A DNA stretch of 9,273 bases from Bacteroidota bacterium (GTDB lineage Bacteria; Bacteroidota; Bacteroidia; Flavobacteriales; Flavobacteriaceae). Shown one piece after another: positions 1 through 6,607 of the stretch (position 1 is its first letter; the number at the start of each line of letters is the position of its first letter). Below the pieces are notes generated by a model. That model ran no database searches and had not been told where the DNA came from. It saw only the letters and a list, made by a program, of their open reading frames with translations. The position numbers and the translations under genes are program-made. Where the stretch lies: assembly GCA_021793135.1 (NCBI GenBank), contig JAJYTI010000081.1:1-9273 (forward strand). Direction: 5' to 3'.

Positions 1-120
1 CTAATCCTTACATCTTTCTGGGACAATACAGGATTATGGTTAGCTTTTATAATATACATAATCGCTAGAGGTACAAGTCTAGGACTGTATATGCCCAAAC
101 TTATAAGAGAAATATTTTAA
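1..120 (+). CDS. C-terminal end of a membrane protein, probable MATE-family efflux transporter (partial)
   Basis: An open frame runs in from the left edge and stops with TAA at 118-120, giving 39 residues. The peptide has a hydrophobic stretch (LWLAFIIYIIARG) followed by a short basic tail ending PKLIREIF. A last membrane helix containing an ARG turn and a short cytoplasmic tail is what I would expect at the end of a flavobacterial MATE (NorM/DinF-like) drug/cation antiporter. With so little of the protein present, this family call is recognition of a tail, not of a domain. The gene converges on the MbnH-like gene with only 26 bases between the stop codons, and I see no hairpin terminator there. 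It is probably unrelated to the copper locus. Confidence 0.55.
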   Translation, partial: LILTSFWDNTGLWLAFIIYIIARGTSLGLYMPKLIREIF

Positions 121-146
121 TCCCTATTATTATGAATGTATATCTA

Positions 147-1172
147 TTACTCCTCTTGATGGGTAAAAGTCTTATCGCTTAAGGTTTTCATAAAAGCTAT
201 CAAATCTAATTTTTCGTCATCATTTAATGGAATTCTGTTGTTATTATTTTTAAAAATAGGATCTAGGTTATCAGATGCAATTACACCCTTATCTAAATAG
301 TCTAAAAGTTCTTTAAGAGAATTAAATTGTCCAAAACTACCGTAAGGTGCGGTGTATTCTATATTTCGTAGGGAAGGCACCCTGAAACTCATATAATCCT
401 CCATATTACCAGTAACCCTAGCACGACCTGCTTCATTCGAATTTTCATTAATAGGGAATCCAATATTTCTAAAACTCTGATCTGTAAACAATGCGGTAGA
501 ATGACAGCTCACACATTTATTTTTAAAAATAGCATATCCTCTTTTTTCATTTTCTTTAAAAACAGCCATACCTTGCATTACCTTATCATATTTGCTATTA
601 TTGGATATTAAGGTATATTCAAACTGAGCGATACTTTTATAGATTCGATCAGGTGTCATCTTTTCATCTCCAAAAGCCTTGATCAATAGTTCGGTATATT
701 CTGGATCATCTTTTAGTTTTTCTATGACTTCGCCGATAGAAGCATTCATTTCTTCGGGAGTAATAATGGGAACTATAGCCTGTTTTTCTAAGCTTAGTTT
801 ACTTCCATCCCAGTTATAAAAATCCATAAAGGCAAGATTTTGTAGAGGAGGGGTGTTTCTAAGTCCTATTGCATTATTAACACCAATAGCCTGTTTATTG
901 TTGTCGGCATAAGCAGAAGTTTGAAGATGGCAGCTCGCACAAGAGATACTATTGTCGGTACTGAGCCTTTTATCATTAAATAGTTTTTTCCCTAATTGAA
1001 CTCCATATTGAGTAGGCTTGTTTTTATAAAATGCTTGATTTACCTCAGGAAAATCAAGAGGGATTGCTATTTTTATTTCTGGGTTGTCCACATGAAATTG
1101 GATGTAATCCTCTTTTGTACAGGAGAACAAGAGAAGAGATAGAACACACAAATAGATTATTCGTTTCGTCAT
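147..1172 (-). CDS. MbnH-like dihaem cytochrome c peroxidase family lipoprotein
   Basis: The 341-residue protein starts with a lipoprotein signal (LSLLLFSC, lipid cysteine 18). It carries two c-type haem sites, CASCH at 78-82 and CVSCH at 220-224, the hallmark of the bacterial dihaem peroxidase/MauG family; the length fits. Conserved family stretches include GLRNTPPLQN (103-112), the WDG at 121-123 and RVPSLRN (264-270). The gene lies directly downstream of an MbnP-like gene. In methanotrophs the partner MbnH oxidises a tryptophan of MbnP to kynurenine, so that role rather than peroxide removal is the best inference here. The protein should sit on the periplasmic face of a membrane. Oddly, the loop that often reads PYMHDG in dihaem peroxidases reads PYGSFGQF (276-283). 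It is the last gene of the operon, separated from mbnP by 81 bases containing a hairpin. The dihaem call is firm; the substrate is inferred from context. Confidence 0.88.
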   Translation of the reverse strand: MTKRIIYLCVLSLLLFSCTKEDYIQFHVDNPEIKIAIPLDFPEVNQAFYKNKPTQYGVQLGKKLFNDKRLSTDNSISCASCHLQTSAYADNNKQAIGVNNAIGLRNTPPLQNLAFMDFYNWDGSKLSLEKQAIVPIITPEEMNASIGEVIEKLKDDPEYTELLIKAFGDEKMTPDRIYKSIAQFEYTLISNNSKYDKVMQGMAVFKENEKRGYAIFKNKCVSCHSTALFTDQSFRNIGFPINENSNEAGRARVTGNMEDYMSFRVPSLRNIEYTAPYGSFGQFNSLKELLDYLDKGVIASDNLDPIFKNNNNRIPLNDDEKLDLIAFMKTLSDKTFTHQEE

Positions 1173-1205
1173 TTTATAGAAAAGTTCGAGGTTGATTAAT
1201 TTAGA

Positions 1206-1240
1206 GAAGACCGTTAGCTGAAAATCAAATAACGGTCTTC
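1206..1240 (-). repeat. Intergenic hairpin between the MbnP-like and MbnH-like genes
   Basis: GAAGACCGTTA (1206-1216) and TAACGGTCTTC (1230-1240) form a perfect 11-bp stem with a 13-base loop. It lies 13 bases after the mbnP-like stop codon in the direction of transcription. The bases that follow the stem on the minus strand (TCTCTAAATTAATC) are not a U-run, so a normal intrinsic terminator is unlikely. A partial terminator or a 3'-end stabiliser that sets the ratio of the two products is more plausible. The structure is seen; the function is inferred. Confidence 0.6.
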
Positions 1241-1253
1241 CATAATGATGATG

Positions 1254-2114
1254 TTAGTTTTCTATTTTAAAAATCGAGAACATACCTTTGTTATCATTCT
1301 TACCATCCCCTCCAAGGTTGTCCACAAATTTCATCATTTGTACAGCTGTATGAATATTGGGAGTTGCATTGTCTTCACCTCCATTACCGGTAGATAGGGT
1401 AATAGTATGCGAATTCCCACTCAATAAATGATCAAAATCAGCTTTAATTACGATTGTCGGTTCATTGTTATCTACAACGGCGTTGATCGGGAAATCAAGT
1501 ATAATATCTCGATAAGCATCTACACCTTGCACAAGGTTTCCTTCATCGTCATCTTCTAGAGTACTCCCGGTATGAATGGACATTTGTTTGTTATCGGCTT
1601 CATAGAAACCTTCTATTTTTACAAAGCGATATCCAGTGCCCCATTCCCACATCATTTCGGTATCGTTTTCTCCAGCTTGTCGGTAGAAATTAGGAAACCT
1701 TAATTCATCTAGTATATTAAGATCATTTCTTACTCCTAAACCAAATTTAATCTGCTTGTATTCATTGGCAGGAATATTATTTAATAAAAACTCTAAGCTA
1801 GAAGCATCTGCATGGTTTACTACAAATGCCCCCTCATCTAGATCGTTTATGTTGTAGGGAAATTCACTGCCTTCCGAGGTCACTAGCCTTATATTACTGA
1901 TGACATACTTTAATTCAGAAAAGTGATGAACTTGTCCCGCTTCTGACGTGTTTTCTGTAGCAACAGTCGAAGTCTTATCACCTAAAACAATTTCGGTTTC
2001 ACCAAAGGTATTTTTAAAAGATAGTTTTAGGTTATTAGCTACTGGAGAATTGTCATCCCTACTGCACGAAAAGAATAGAAGTGAGCTTGCTAATAAAATT
2101 AGATTTTTTTTCAT
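1254..2114 (-). CDS. MbnP-like copper-binding lipoprotein
   Basis: The 286-residue protein has a lipoprotein signal (SLLFFSC, lipid cysteine 17). The mature part begins with the beta-strand LKLSFKNTFG typical of MbnP-family proteins. It continues with HHFSELKYVISNIRL (63-77), a segment NNIPANEYKQIKFGLGV (112-128) and the signature MMWEWGTGYRFVKIEG (154-169). H181, H235 and the tail IHTAVQMMKFVDN (254-266) supply further possible metal ligands. MbnP proteins are periplasmic copper binders found beside MbnH dihaem enzymes; in the studied methanotroph pair a tryptophan is converted to kynurenine. W156 and W158 are the obvious candidates here. The gene sits 35 bases after the TonB-dependent receptor and 81 before the mbnH-like gene, all in one direction. 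Family membership is well supported; copper binding in this organism is inferred. Confidence 0.87.
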   Translation of the reverse strand: MKKNLILLASSLLFFSCSRDDNSPVANNLKLSFKNTFGETEIVLGDKTSTVATENTSEAGQVHHFSELKYVISNIRLVTSEGSEFPYNINDLDEGAFVVNHADASSLEFLLNNIPANEYKQIKFGLGVRNDLNILDELRFPNFYRQAGENDTEMMWEWGTGYRFVKIEGFYEADNKQMSIHTGSTLEDDDEGNLVQGVDAYRDIILDFPINAVVDNNEPTIVIKADFDHLLSGNSHTITLSTGNGGEDNATPNIHTAVQMMKFVDNLGGDGKNDNKGMFSIFKIEN

Positions 2115-2149
2115 CTGAAAGTAAATTAAAAATTAATAATTATTTTTAG

Positions 2150-4147
2150 TTAAAAAGTTATTTTTATCGAGGTATATAAATTTCTTCCCATCCTAGGGAT
2201 ATTACCCCAATCAGCATAGGTGGTATAATTTTCACTCAATATATTTTCTATGCCTATTTGAACCGTATTTTTAATAGTGTGTATAAAAAAAGTATAGTCT
2301 GCTGATAAATTCCATATCATAAAGGCCGAACTGGGAGATTCTCCATATTCAGGGCTAAAGTCTATATGTTTAGCATCACCATTTAAAGAGGTCTGAATGC
2401 CCAGTTTGCCTTGATTAAATCGTAACAAACTAGAATAATTTAAAGGACGAATAAAAGGTAAGTTCTTTCCTCTGTCATCTTTTGCACGAGAATATCCAAG
2501 ATTAGAAATCCATATCAGATTGTTTAAAACATCATATTGTACCTGCAAAGAAAAATTAAACAATCTGGCATGAGCTATCGAAGTATATCCTTTTACACCT
2601 ACAGATTGATAATTCATCGGGCTACCCAAACTTAGAATCTTTCCGATAATATAATTTTCGATATAAAAGTAATTTGCTTTTGCAGAAACTTTAATTTTCT
2701 TTTTATTATAGTTCGCACTGGCATTAATTTCATATGAAATTTCATTCTTTAAATTTGGATTGCCTATATAGTCATATCGATCAAAACTGTTGTAGATATA
2801 ATAGCCATAGCCTTCAGATACTGAAGGAGCACGATGGCCATAGCCGCTACCCAGCGAGAAACTCAGATTATGTGTACTGTAATGTGTGTAATTGATAGTA
2901 AAACTTGGAAGGAATCTCGTTTTTTCTTTAGGAGCATCTGGATAGAAAATCCAGTTAAATTCAGGATATTTCGAATGATTATAATGCGCTCCAAGATTCA
3001 TCCCCGCACTAAGTTTATTCTTCTCAGAAATTTTTAATAAGTGGTGGATGGCTATTCCTGAGTAAAAGGTAGAAATCCAAGGCCAACTATAAGCAAACAT
3101 TGTTTGTTTACTTCGATCTTGCGGATACATATGCATTTCTGCAATAGATTGGTTGTTATATGCATTAAATTGAATTTCGGTAGTACTGATTTCTTTATCT
3201 ATGGTTAAGTTCGACAATACCCCATAAGTAGTACTCCATCCAGGCATATCCATATGAACAAGATTTTCTGGGCGAGTAGTATCATCCATATAATGCTCAA
3301 TAGTATTGAAGTACGCCTTGGTATTCCATATATAGTTTTCCTTCCCAAAAAGTAATTGCGTATAACTCAAAGAGGTAATCAAAGCTCTAGATAACCACAA
3401 ATCCATTGGTAAGGCTGGAAAACCCACATCCTTGGCAACATCCAATATCGCATCAAATCTTAATGAGGAAAACGCAGACGACTTATAGGCGACACCTAAC
3501 GAAGAATTAATCTTATTGAACTGAGAATTTTTAACTTCATTGCCTTTTCCATCATAATAATTGTCAGCTTTCCGATAAGAAAATGTAGCATCTGTAGCCC
3601 ATTTGTTAGTAGAAAAAGAAAGTTTAGCCAATTTAAATAACTGATTATTATTGGATTCATACCCTGTTTCATACATAAGTTCCCATAATCGATATTCAGA
3701 AAAAGCAGTTTTTTTTCTCTTTAGATCAATGGAGCCCGCAATTGTAGCGCCCTGCATATTGCCTTCTTGACCTGACTGAATTTCGATATCATCAATAGAA
3801 TTACTTTCCATATAGCTTGTTATAGGATCCATTTTGTCTGTGCAAGCACCGAAAATATGCATCCCGTCAATAGTGATGCTAGAGCGTTCGGAGGACATAT
3901 TGTTGAGAAGTGGTTCCCAAGCATAGGCACCCCGTTTTATAAAACTGATGCTTTCAGAAGTAGAAAGTAGCTCATCTATTGTACTAGATTTTTTAAGTTG
4001 GTTCTGTATTTTAGCATCGATTTGCGTGGACAGTACCACTTCCTTTAACTGAATAGGAGCTATAATAGTATCTCTCTTTTTATTGGTATCTCTTTGAGAA
4101 TAAGCGTTTACTGTTACAAAAAGCAATCCAATTAGTAGTGTTCTCAT
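2150..4147 (-). CDS. OprC/NosA-like TonB-dependent receptor, probable copper transporter
   Basis: The start at 4147 gives 665 residues and a good Sec signal (MRTLLIGLLFVTVNAYSQ). An in-frame ATG at 4180 would add 11 unsuitable residues and overlap the upstream gene, so I prefer 4147, which lies 4 bases after that gene's stop. Then come a TonB-box-like QLKEVVLS, a plug domain (about residues 50-145) with ITIDGMHIFGACTDKMDP, and a beta-barrel ending in NLYTSIKITF, a typical terminal aromatic. There is no N-terminal carboxypeptidase-like extension. The plug holds CxxxM (C102, M106), and the barrel holds HYM (H285, M287). CxxxM plus HxM is the copper site reported for Pseudomonas OprC, with nearly the same separation. 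HMDM (298-301) and MHM (338-340) are additional Met/His clusters that may line an entry path. The protein sits in the outer membrane and depends on TonB-ExbBD. Receptor identity is certain; copper as the substrate is likely. Confidence 0.93.
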   Translation of the reverse strand: MRTLLIGLLFVTVNAYSQRDTNKKRDTIIAPIQLKEVVLSTQIDAKIQNQLKKSSTIDELLSTSESISFIKRGAYAWEPLLNNMSSERSSITIDGMHIFGACTDKMDPITSYMESNSIDDIEIQSGQEGNMQGATIAGSIDLKRKKTAFSEYRLWELMYETGYESNNNQLFKLAKLSFSTNKWATDATFSYRKADNYYDGKGNEVKNSQFNKINSSLGVAYKSSAFSSLRFDAILDVAKDVGFPALPMDLWLSRALITSLSYTQLLFGKENYIWNTKAYFNTIEHYMDDTTRPENLVHMDMPGWSTTYGVLSNLTIDKEISTTEIQFNAYNNQSIAEMHMYPQDRSKQTMFAYSWPWISTFYSGIAIHHLLKISEKNKLSAGMNLGAHYNHSKYPEFNWIFYPDAPKEKTRFLPSFTINYTHYSTHNLSFSLGSGYGHRAPSVSEGYGYYIYNSFDRYDYIGNPNLKNEISYEINASANYNKKKIKVSAKANYFYIENYIIGKILSLGSPMNYQSVGVKGYTSIAHARLFNFSLQVQYDVLNNLIWISNLGYSRAKDDRGKNLPFIRPLNYSSLLRFNQGKLGIQTSLNGDAKHIDFSPEYGESPSSAFMIWNLSADYTFFIHTIKNTVQIGIENILSENYTTYADWGNIPRMGRNLYTSIKITF

Positions 4148-4151
4148 ATCA

Positions 4152-5075
4152 TTAGAATAATATATCAATGTATAATTCACTTTTCTCCCCTTCTATGCCA
4201 GGAGTAAAATCTTCAGAAACTTCTGTCCCTTTAAGCAAATCTCCTTTTTCGTTAAATACCATAAAGTTTAAAGTCCAATTGCCCGTCATGGTGTAGTTTA
4301 CTATGCCATGGTAAAAGCCATCAATAGCTTGCTCTAGATCTTCATTATTGGGAGAGGAATGATTGCCCATTGAGGGTTCGGGCATCCTCGGATCTAATAA
4401 AATTTTATGATGATTTACGATTGAATAAGAGGAATCCGCTTCGTCTATAGTCTTATCTCCGTCAATAGAATTTAATTTTTTTATAAACAATCCTGCAATG
4501 AGATTGTTTTCCGCAACTTTTGGTCGGGTGGGGGAGATAAGGGCTAGTAAATATTCCTTATCATCGTGTCCCGTAAATGAAACCATATTAAGATTCTTAT
4601 TCGGTTGTTCTTTTACTACAATATGTTCCTTGCCAGAATAAATATTTCCGTTTATCGTAAAGCCAATATTGATTCTCCAATCAAATTCTGTATGGCTTAC
4701 TTCAGTATATATCACATAGCCATGGTAGGATTGATCCTCTGAATGATATTCCATCTCATAGAGATGAGGACAGGACTCCAAAATAGTATCCGAATTTGTG
4801 AGGATAGGAAGAAAATTAACTTCAGAAAATCTAAGTTTTTCTCCAGAAGATTTATCCTCTATCTTGACTTTTACTTTATTATATCCTTTATAGAATTGCC
4901 CCCCGAGTGCTTCTATATACACCTTATAATCATCGATGTTTATCGAAACGACCTCTTCAAAAGAGTTTTTTTCTTCATCGATACTTGTTTCTTGTTTGAA
5001 ATTGGTTTTATCTATAGTACAGGAATAAAAAGCTGACAAACAAATAAAAACCACAATAAATTTTAAGCTCTTCAT
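4152..5075 (-). CDS. Met/His-rich lipoprotein with two FixH/YtkA-like halves (tentative)
   Basis: The 307-residue protein begins with a lipoprotein signal (CLSAFYSC, lipid cysteine 19). After a short linker there are two beta-rich halves, about 48-155 and 172-290. Each pairs a domain-opening strand with a later G-Y/F-Y/H-G strand (YHGYVIYTEV and FYHGIVNYTMTGNWTLN). The second ends like the small FixH/YtkA-type beta-sandwich family, which is why I use that comparison; it is not a firm domain match. The potential metal ligands are striking: C102, H104, M108, H111 and H118 in the first half, and HH at 222-223 with DPRMPEPSMGNH (228-239), H256 and M263 in the second. The gene precedes the copper-type receptor by 4 bases, so co-expression is nearly certain. 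A periplasmic or surface copper-binding partner of the receptor is a reasonable inference. A leader of 171 bases separates it from the upstream small gene. Confidence 0.7.
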   Translation of the reverse strand: MKSLKFIVVFICLSAFYSCTIDKTNFKQETSIDEEKNSFEEVVSINIDDYKVYIEALGGQFYKGYNKVKVKIEDKSSGEKLRFSEVNFLPILTNSDTILESCPHLYEMEYHSEDQSYHGYVIYTEVSHTEFDWRINIGFTINGNIYSGKEHIVVKEQPNKNLNMVSFTGHDDKEYLLALISPTRPKVAENNLIAGLFIKKLNSIDGDKTIDEADSSYSIVNHHKILLDPRMPEPSMGNHSSPNNEDLEQAIDGFYHGIVNYTMTGNWTLNFMVFNEKGDLLKGTEVSEDFTPGIEGEKSELYIDILF

Positions 5076-5246
5076 TGTAAATAACTTGCTATTAAATAGT
5101 TAGATTTAGGATAAGTAGCGATATAACGGATATTTGGAATAAAGGTTGTGATGCCACTTCTAGAGTATGATTTACATTCCTAAGTTGCATTTCTTTATCA
5201 TCCAAAATATTCACTTTGTGTCCATTATCACTATAGATGATGAAGC

Positions 5247-5615
5247 TTATTTAATAGGTGGGCGGAATAAGGAGTTAGGAGCAAGTAAAGTATAGAGATT
5301 AGATGGGAAGAATATCAGTTTATTTTTATCGATTTCGATATTAAAAAACTGCCATCTTAAAAGATTGTCTTTATTGTAAAAATCAAAATGGAAAGTTGAG
5401 GTAAATGATTTGCTATCGTCATTCTTATCAGAAGATTCAGAAGCATTGGCCATTTGTTTTTTTAAAAAACATTTTCCATTACAACTAGATTCAATATCAG
5501 CTTTATTTTCACATAGTTCAGTTTTTACATACTCATAGAAGATGAGGTATCCTATTACTGGGGTAATAGGTTTTAGAAGTATAAACAAAGCTAATATGAA
5601 AGTAGTTGTTTTCAT
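5247..5615 (-). CDS. Small Cys-motif membrane-anchored protein A (uncharacterised)
   Basis: The 122-residue protein has an N-terminal hydrophobic segment (about 5-28) and then ELC-x9-CNGKC, with cysteines at 35, 45 and 49 (CX9CX3C). A polar Lys/Asp/Ser linker follows, and the tail ends FRPPIK. It is a clear paralogue of the protein encoded at 6608-6988: by hand count 38 of the first 59 residues are identical, with all three cysteines aligned, while the remainder has diverged apart from the RPPI tail. I recognise the KTELC...CNGKC pattern as recurring in Bacteroidota proteins without known function. It would be anchored in the inner membrane with the cysteines probably outside, suited to metal binding or thiol chemistry, but this is inference. 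It heads the transcription unit that continues with the lipoprotein, receptor, mbnP and mbnH, and has its own promoter immediately upstream. Confidence 0.85.
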   Translation of the reverse strand: MKTTTFILALFILLKPITPVIGYLIFYEYVKTELCENKADIESSCNGKCFLKKQMANASESSDKNDDSKSFTSTFHFDFYNKDNLLRWQFFNIEIDKNKLIFFPSNLYTLLAPNSLFRPPIK

Positions 5616-5619
5616 ATTA

Positions 5620-5651
5620 CGAAATTATCACTTGTCTTTTGGTTCGACAAA
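5620..5651 (-). promoter_or_regulatory. Bacteroidota-type promoter of small protein A and the receptor-mbnP-mbnH unit
   Basis: On the minus strand TTTG (5648-5651) is followed by exactly 20 bases and then TAATTTCG (5620-5627). This matches the Bacteroidota consensus TTTG - about 20 - TAnnTTTG with one mismatch. Only four bases (TAAT) separate the -7 element from the ATG at 5615, which predicts a start of transcription at or one base before the start codon. The same arrangement precedes the paralogous gene, which raises confidence that it is real. Confidence 0.65.
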
Positions 5652-5652
5652 A
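5637..5652. promoter_or_regulatory. TTTTG-N6-CAAAA inverted repeat, candidate operator (A copy)
   Basis: On the plus strand TTTTG (5637-5641), GTTCGA and CAAAA (5648-5652) form an inverted repeat that covers the -33 element of the promoter for small gene A. An identically spaced repeat lies at the same distance from the start codon of small gene B. A site overlapping -33 is well placed for control by the adjacent AraC-type regulator, but AT-rich half-sites are weak evidence alone. Confidence 0.4.
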
Positions 5653-5653
5653 T

Positions 5654-5667
5654 TAGAATTGATTCTA
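5654..5667. repeat. Short inverted repeat TAGAAT-TG-ATTCTA
   Basis: A perfect 6-bp inverted repeat with a 2-base centre lies directly upstream of the -33 element for small gene A. It could be an activator half-site pair. No equivalent sits at the same position upstream of small gene B, so the evidence is slight. Confidence 0.3.
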
Positions 5668-5673
5668 TAAACG

Positions 5674-5702
5674 ATAGGAGTGATTTTTTATATCACTCCT
5701 AT
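5674..5702 (-). terminator. Hairpin after the AraC-family gene, probable transcription end
   Basis: ATAGGAGTGAT (5674-5684) and ATCACTCCTAT (5692-5702) form a perfect 11-bp stem with a 7-base loop, starting 7 bases after the regulator's stop codon at 5709. The placement between two units, just ahead of a second promoter, suits a terminator. The sequence after the stem on the minus strand (CGTTTATAG) has only a short T-run, so termination may be partial. Confidence 0.5.
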
Positions 5703-5708
5703 TTAGGT

Positions 5709-6581
5709 TTATTCTTCCATTCCACTTTCCTTTCGATAAGCTTCAGGTGTGAGATCGGTTTCTTTTTTAAAAAGGCTTACGAAATAGGAAGGGTGTTCGA
5801 AGCCTAATTTATAACCGATTTCACTAACGGTATAATTTGTATGAAATAACAATTGCTTTGCTTCGAGAATAACCTGCTTCCTTATCAGTTTACCTGTCGT
5901 ATAACCTGTGTTTTGTTTACATATTTTATTGAGATAGTTAGTGCTGATATTGAGCATCTTGGCATAATCAGAAGGTTTTTTAGTATGGTGAATATGTTTT
6001 TTGATAAGTTGTTCTAATTTATAAATCCTATCAGTACTGATATTAGTACTCGTTATCTTGATATTAGGTTTTGATAAGCGTTCAGTTTCTATCAAAAGTA
6101 TATTTAAATAAGAGCGTAAGATTTTATTGGAAGACTGCTTTATGTTTCCAAACTCTTTATACATATGGGTAGAAAGTAGCTTTATAACCTCAAAATCCTT
6201 TTTATGAGGTCTTATTTTCGAAAAAGGAGTCCATTTAAAAAACGAAAATTTTTTTAGTATATTATTATTATATCGGAGAGAGAAAAAATCTTCTGTAAAA
6301 CAAATTATTTTTCCTTTAGCCTCTTTATTTAGATATAGTGTATGTATGCAATCTGGTTTGATGATAAAAATTTGTTGCCCATCAATAACTTTTTGGTGGT
6401 TATTCACTGTTATTTTCCCAGTACCTTTTTCTATTATTAAATAAATATAGAATAAGTTGATGTGTTTTTCATCCAATATTGGGAATCGATAGAGTAGATT
6501 ACTTATAGAATCTATCCAAAAATCTTTTGCATCATCAAATACACCCATATTGCAAACTGGCAGACGTTCCGTTTGCATCAT
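5709..6581 (-). CDS. AraC-family transcriptional regulator
   Basis: The 290-residue protein has an N-terminal cupin-like sensor (about 40-105, including INLFYIYLIIEKGTGKITVN and the IIKPDCIHTLYL strand). A helical linker follows, then an AraC-type double helix-turn-helix at about 187-284. The first recognition unit is PSDYAKMLNISTNYLNKICK and the second is TVSEIGYKLGFEHPSYFVSLFK, followed by the usual TPEAYRK end. The start codon at 6581 is followed at once by a second ATG; either could be used. It lies 26 bases after small gene B, so the two are probably co-transcribed, and a hairpin follows the stop. Its position between two paralogous genes with matching promoters suggests it controls both. 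Cys79 and His80 in the cupin, with Cys10 and Cys95, could sense metal or thiol state, but nothing in the sequence proves this. Copper loci more often use CueR, CsoR or two-component systems. Confidence 0.92.
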   Translation of the reverse strand: MMQTERLPVCNMGVFDDAKDFWIDSISNLLYRFPILDEKHINLFYIYLIIEKGTGKITVNNHQKVIDGQQIFIIKPDCIHTLYLNKEAKGKIICFTEDFFSLRYNNNILKKFSFFKWTPFSKIRPHKKDFEVIKLLSTHMYKEFGNIKQSSNKILRSYLNILLIETERLSKPNIKITSTNISTDRIYKLEQLIKKHIHHTKKPSDYAKMLNISTNYLNKICKQNTGYTTGKLIRKQVILEAKQLLFHTNYTVSEIGYKLGFEHPSYFVSLFKKETDLTPEAYRKESGMEE

Positions 6582-6607
6582 ATTAAGTATTAAGTTATAG
6601 AATTATT

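Noticed and set aside
121..146. Terminator between the convergent MATE-type and MbnH-like genes
   Set aside because: The 26 bases contain no inverted repeat long enough to form a stem; termination must occur inside the opposing genes or by another mechanism.
2834..3037. Plus-strand open frame of 67 codons
   Set aside because: It lies wholly antisense to the barrel region of the TonB-dependent receptor, and its translation has no recognisable domain; it is a shadow of the real frame.
4148..4180. Upstream ATG at 4180 as the start of the TonB-dependent receptor
   Set aside because: It would place 11 polar/aromatic residues before a perfect signal peptide and overlap the preceding gene by 29 bases; the ATG at 4147 fits both signal peptide and spacing.
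4743..5036. Plus-strand open frame of 97 codons
   Set aside because: It is antisense to the lipoprotein gene, rich in Ile/Phe as expected from reversed AT-rich codons, and without any recognisable motif.
5076..5246. Riboswitch or structured RNA in the lipoprotein leader
   Set aside because: No conserved riboswitch core or strong stem was recognisable by eye; the gap is only noted as unusually long.
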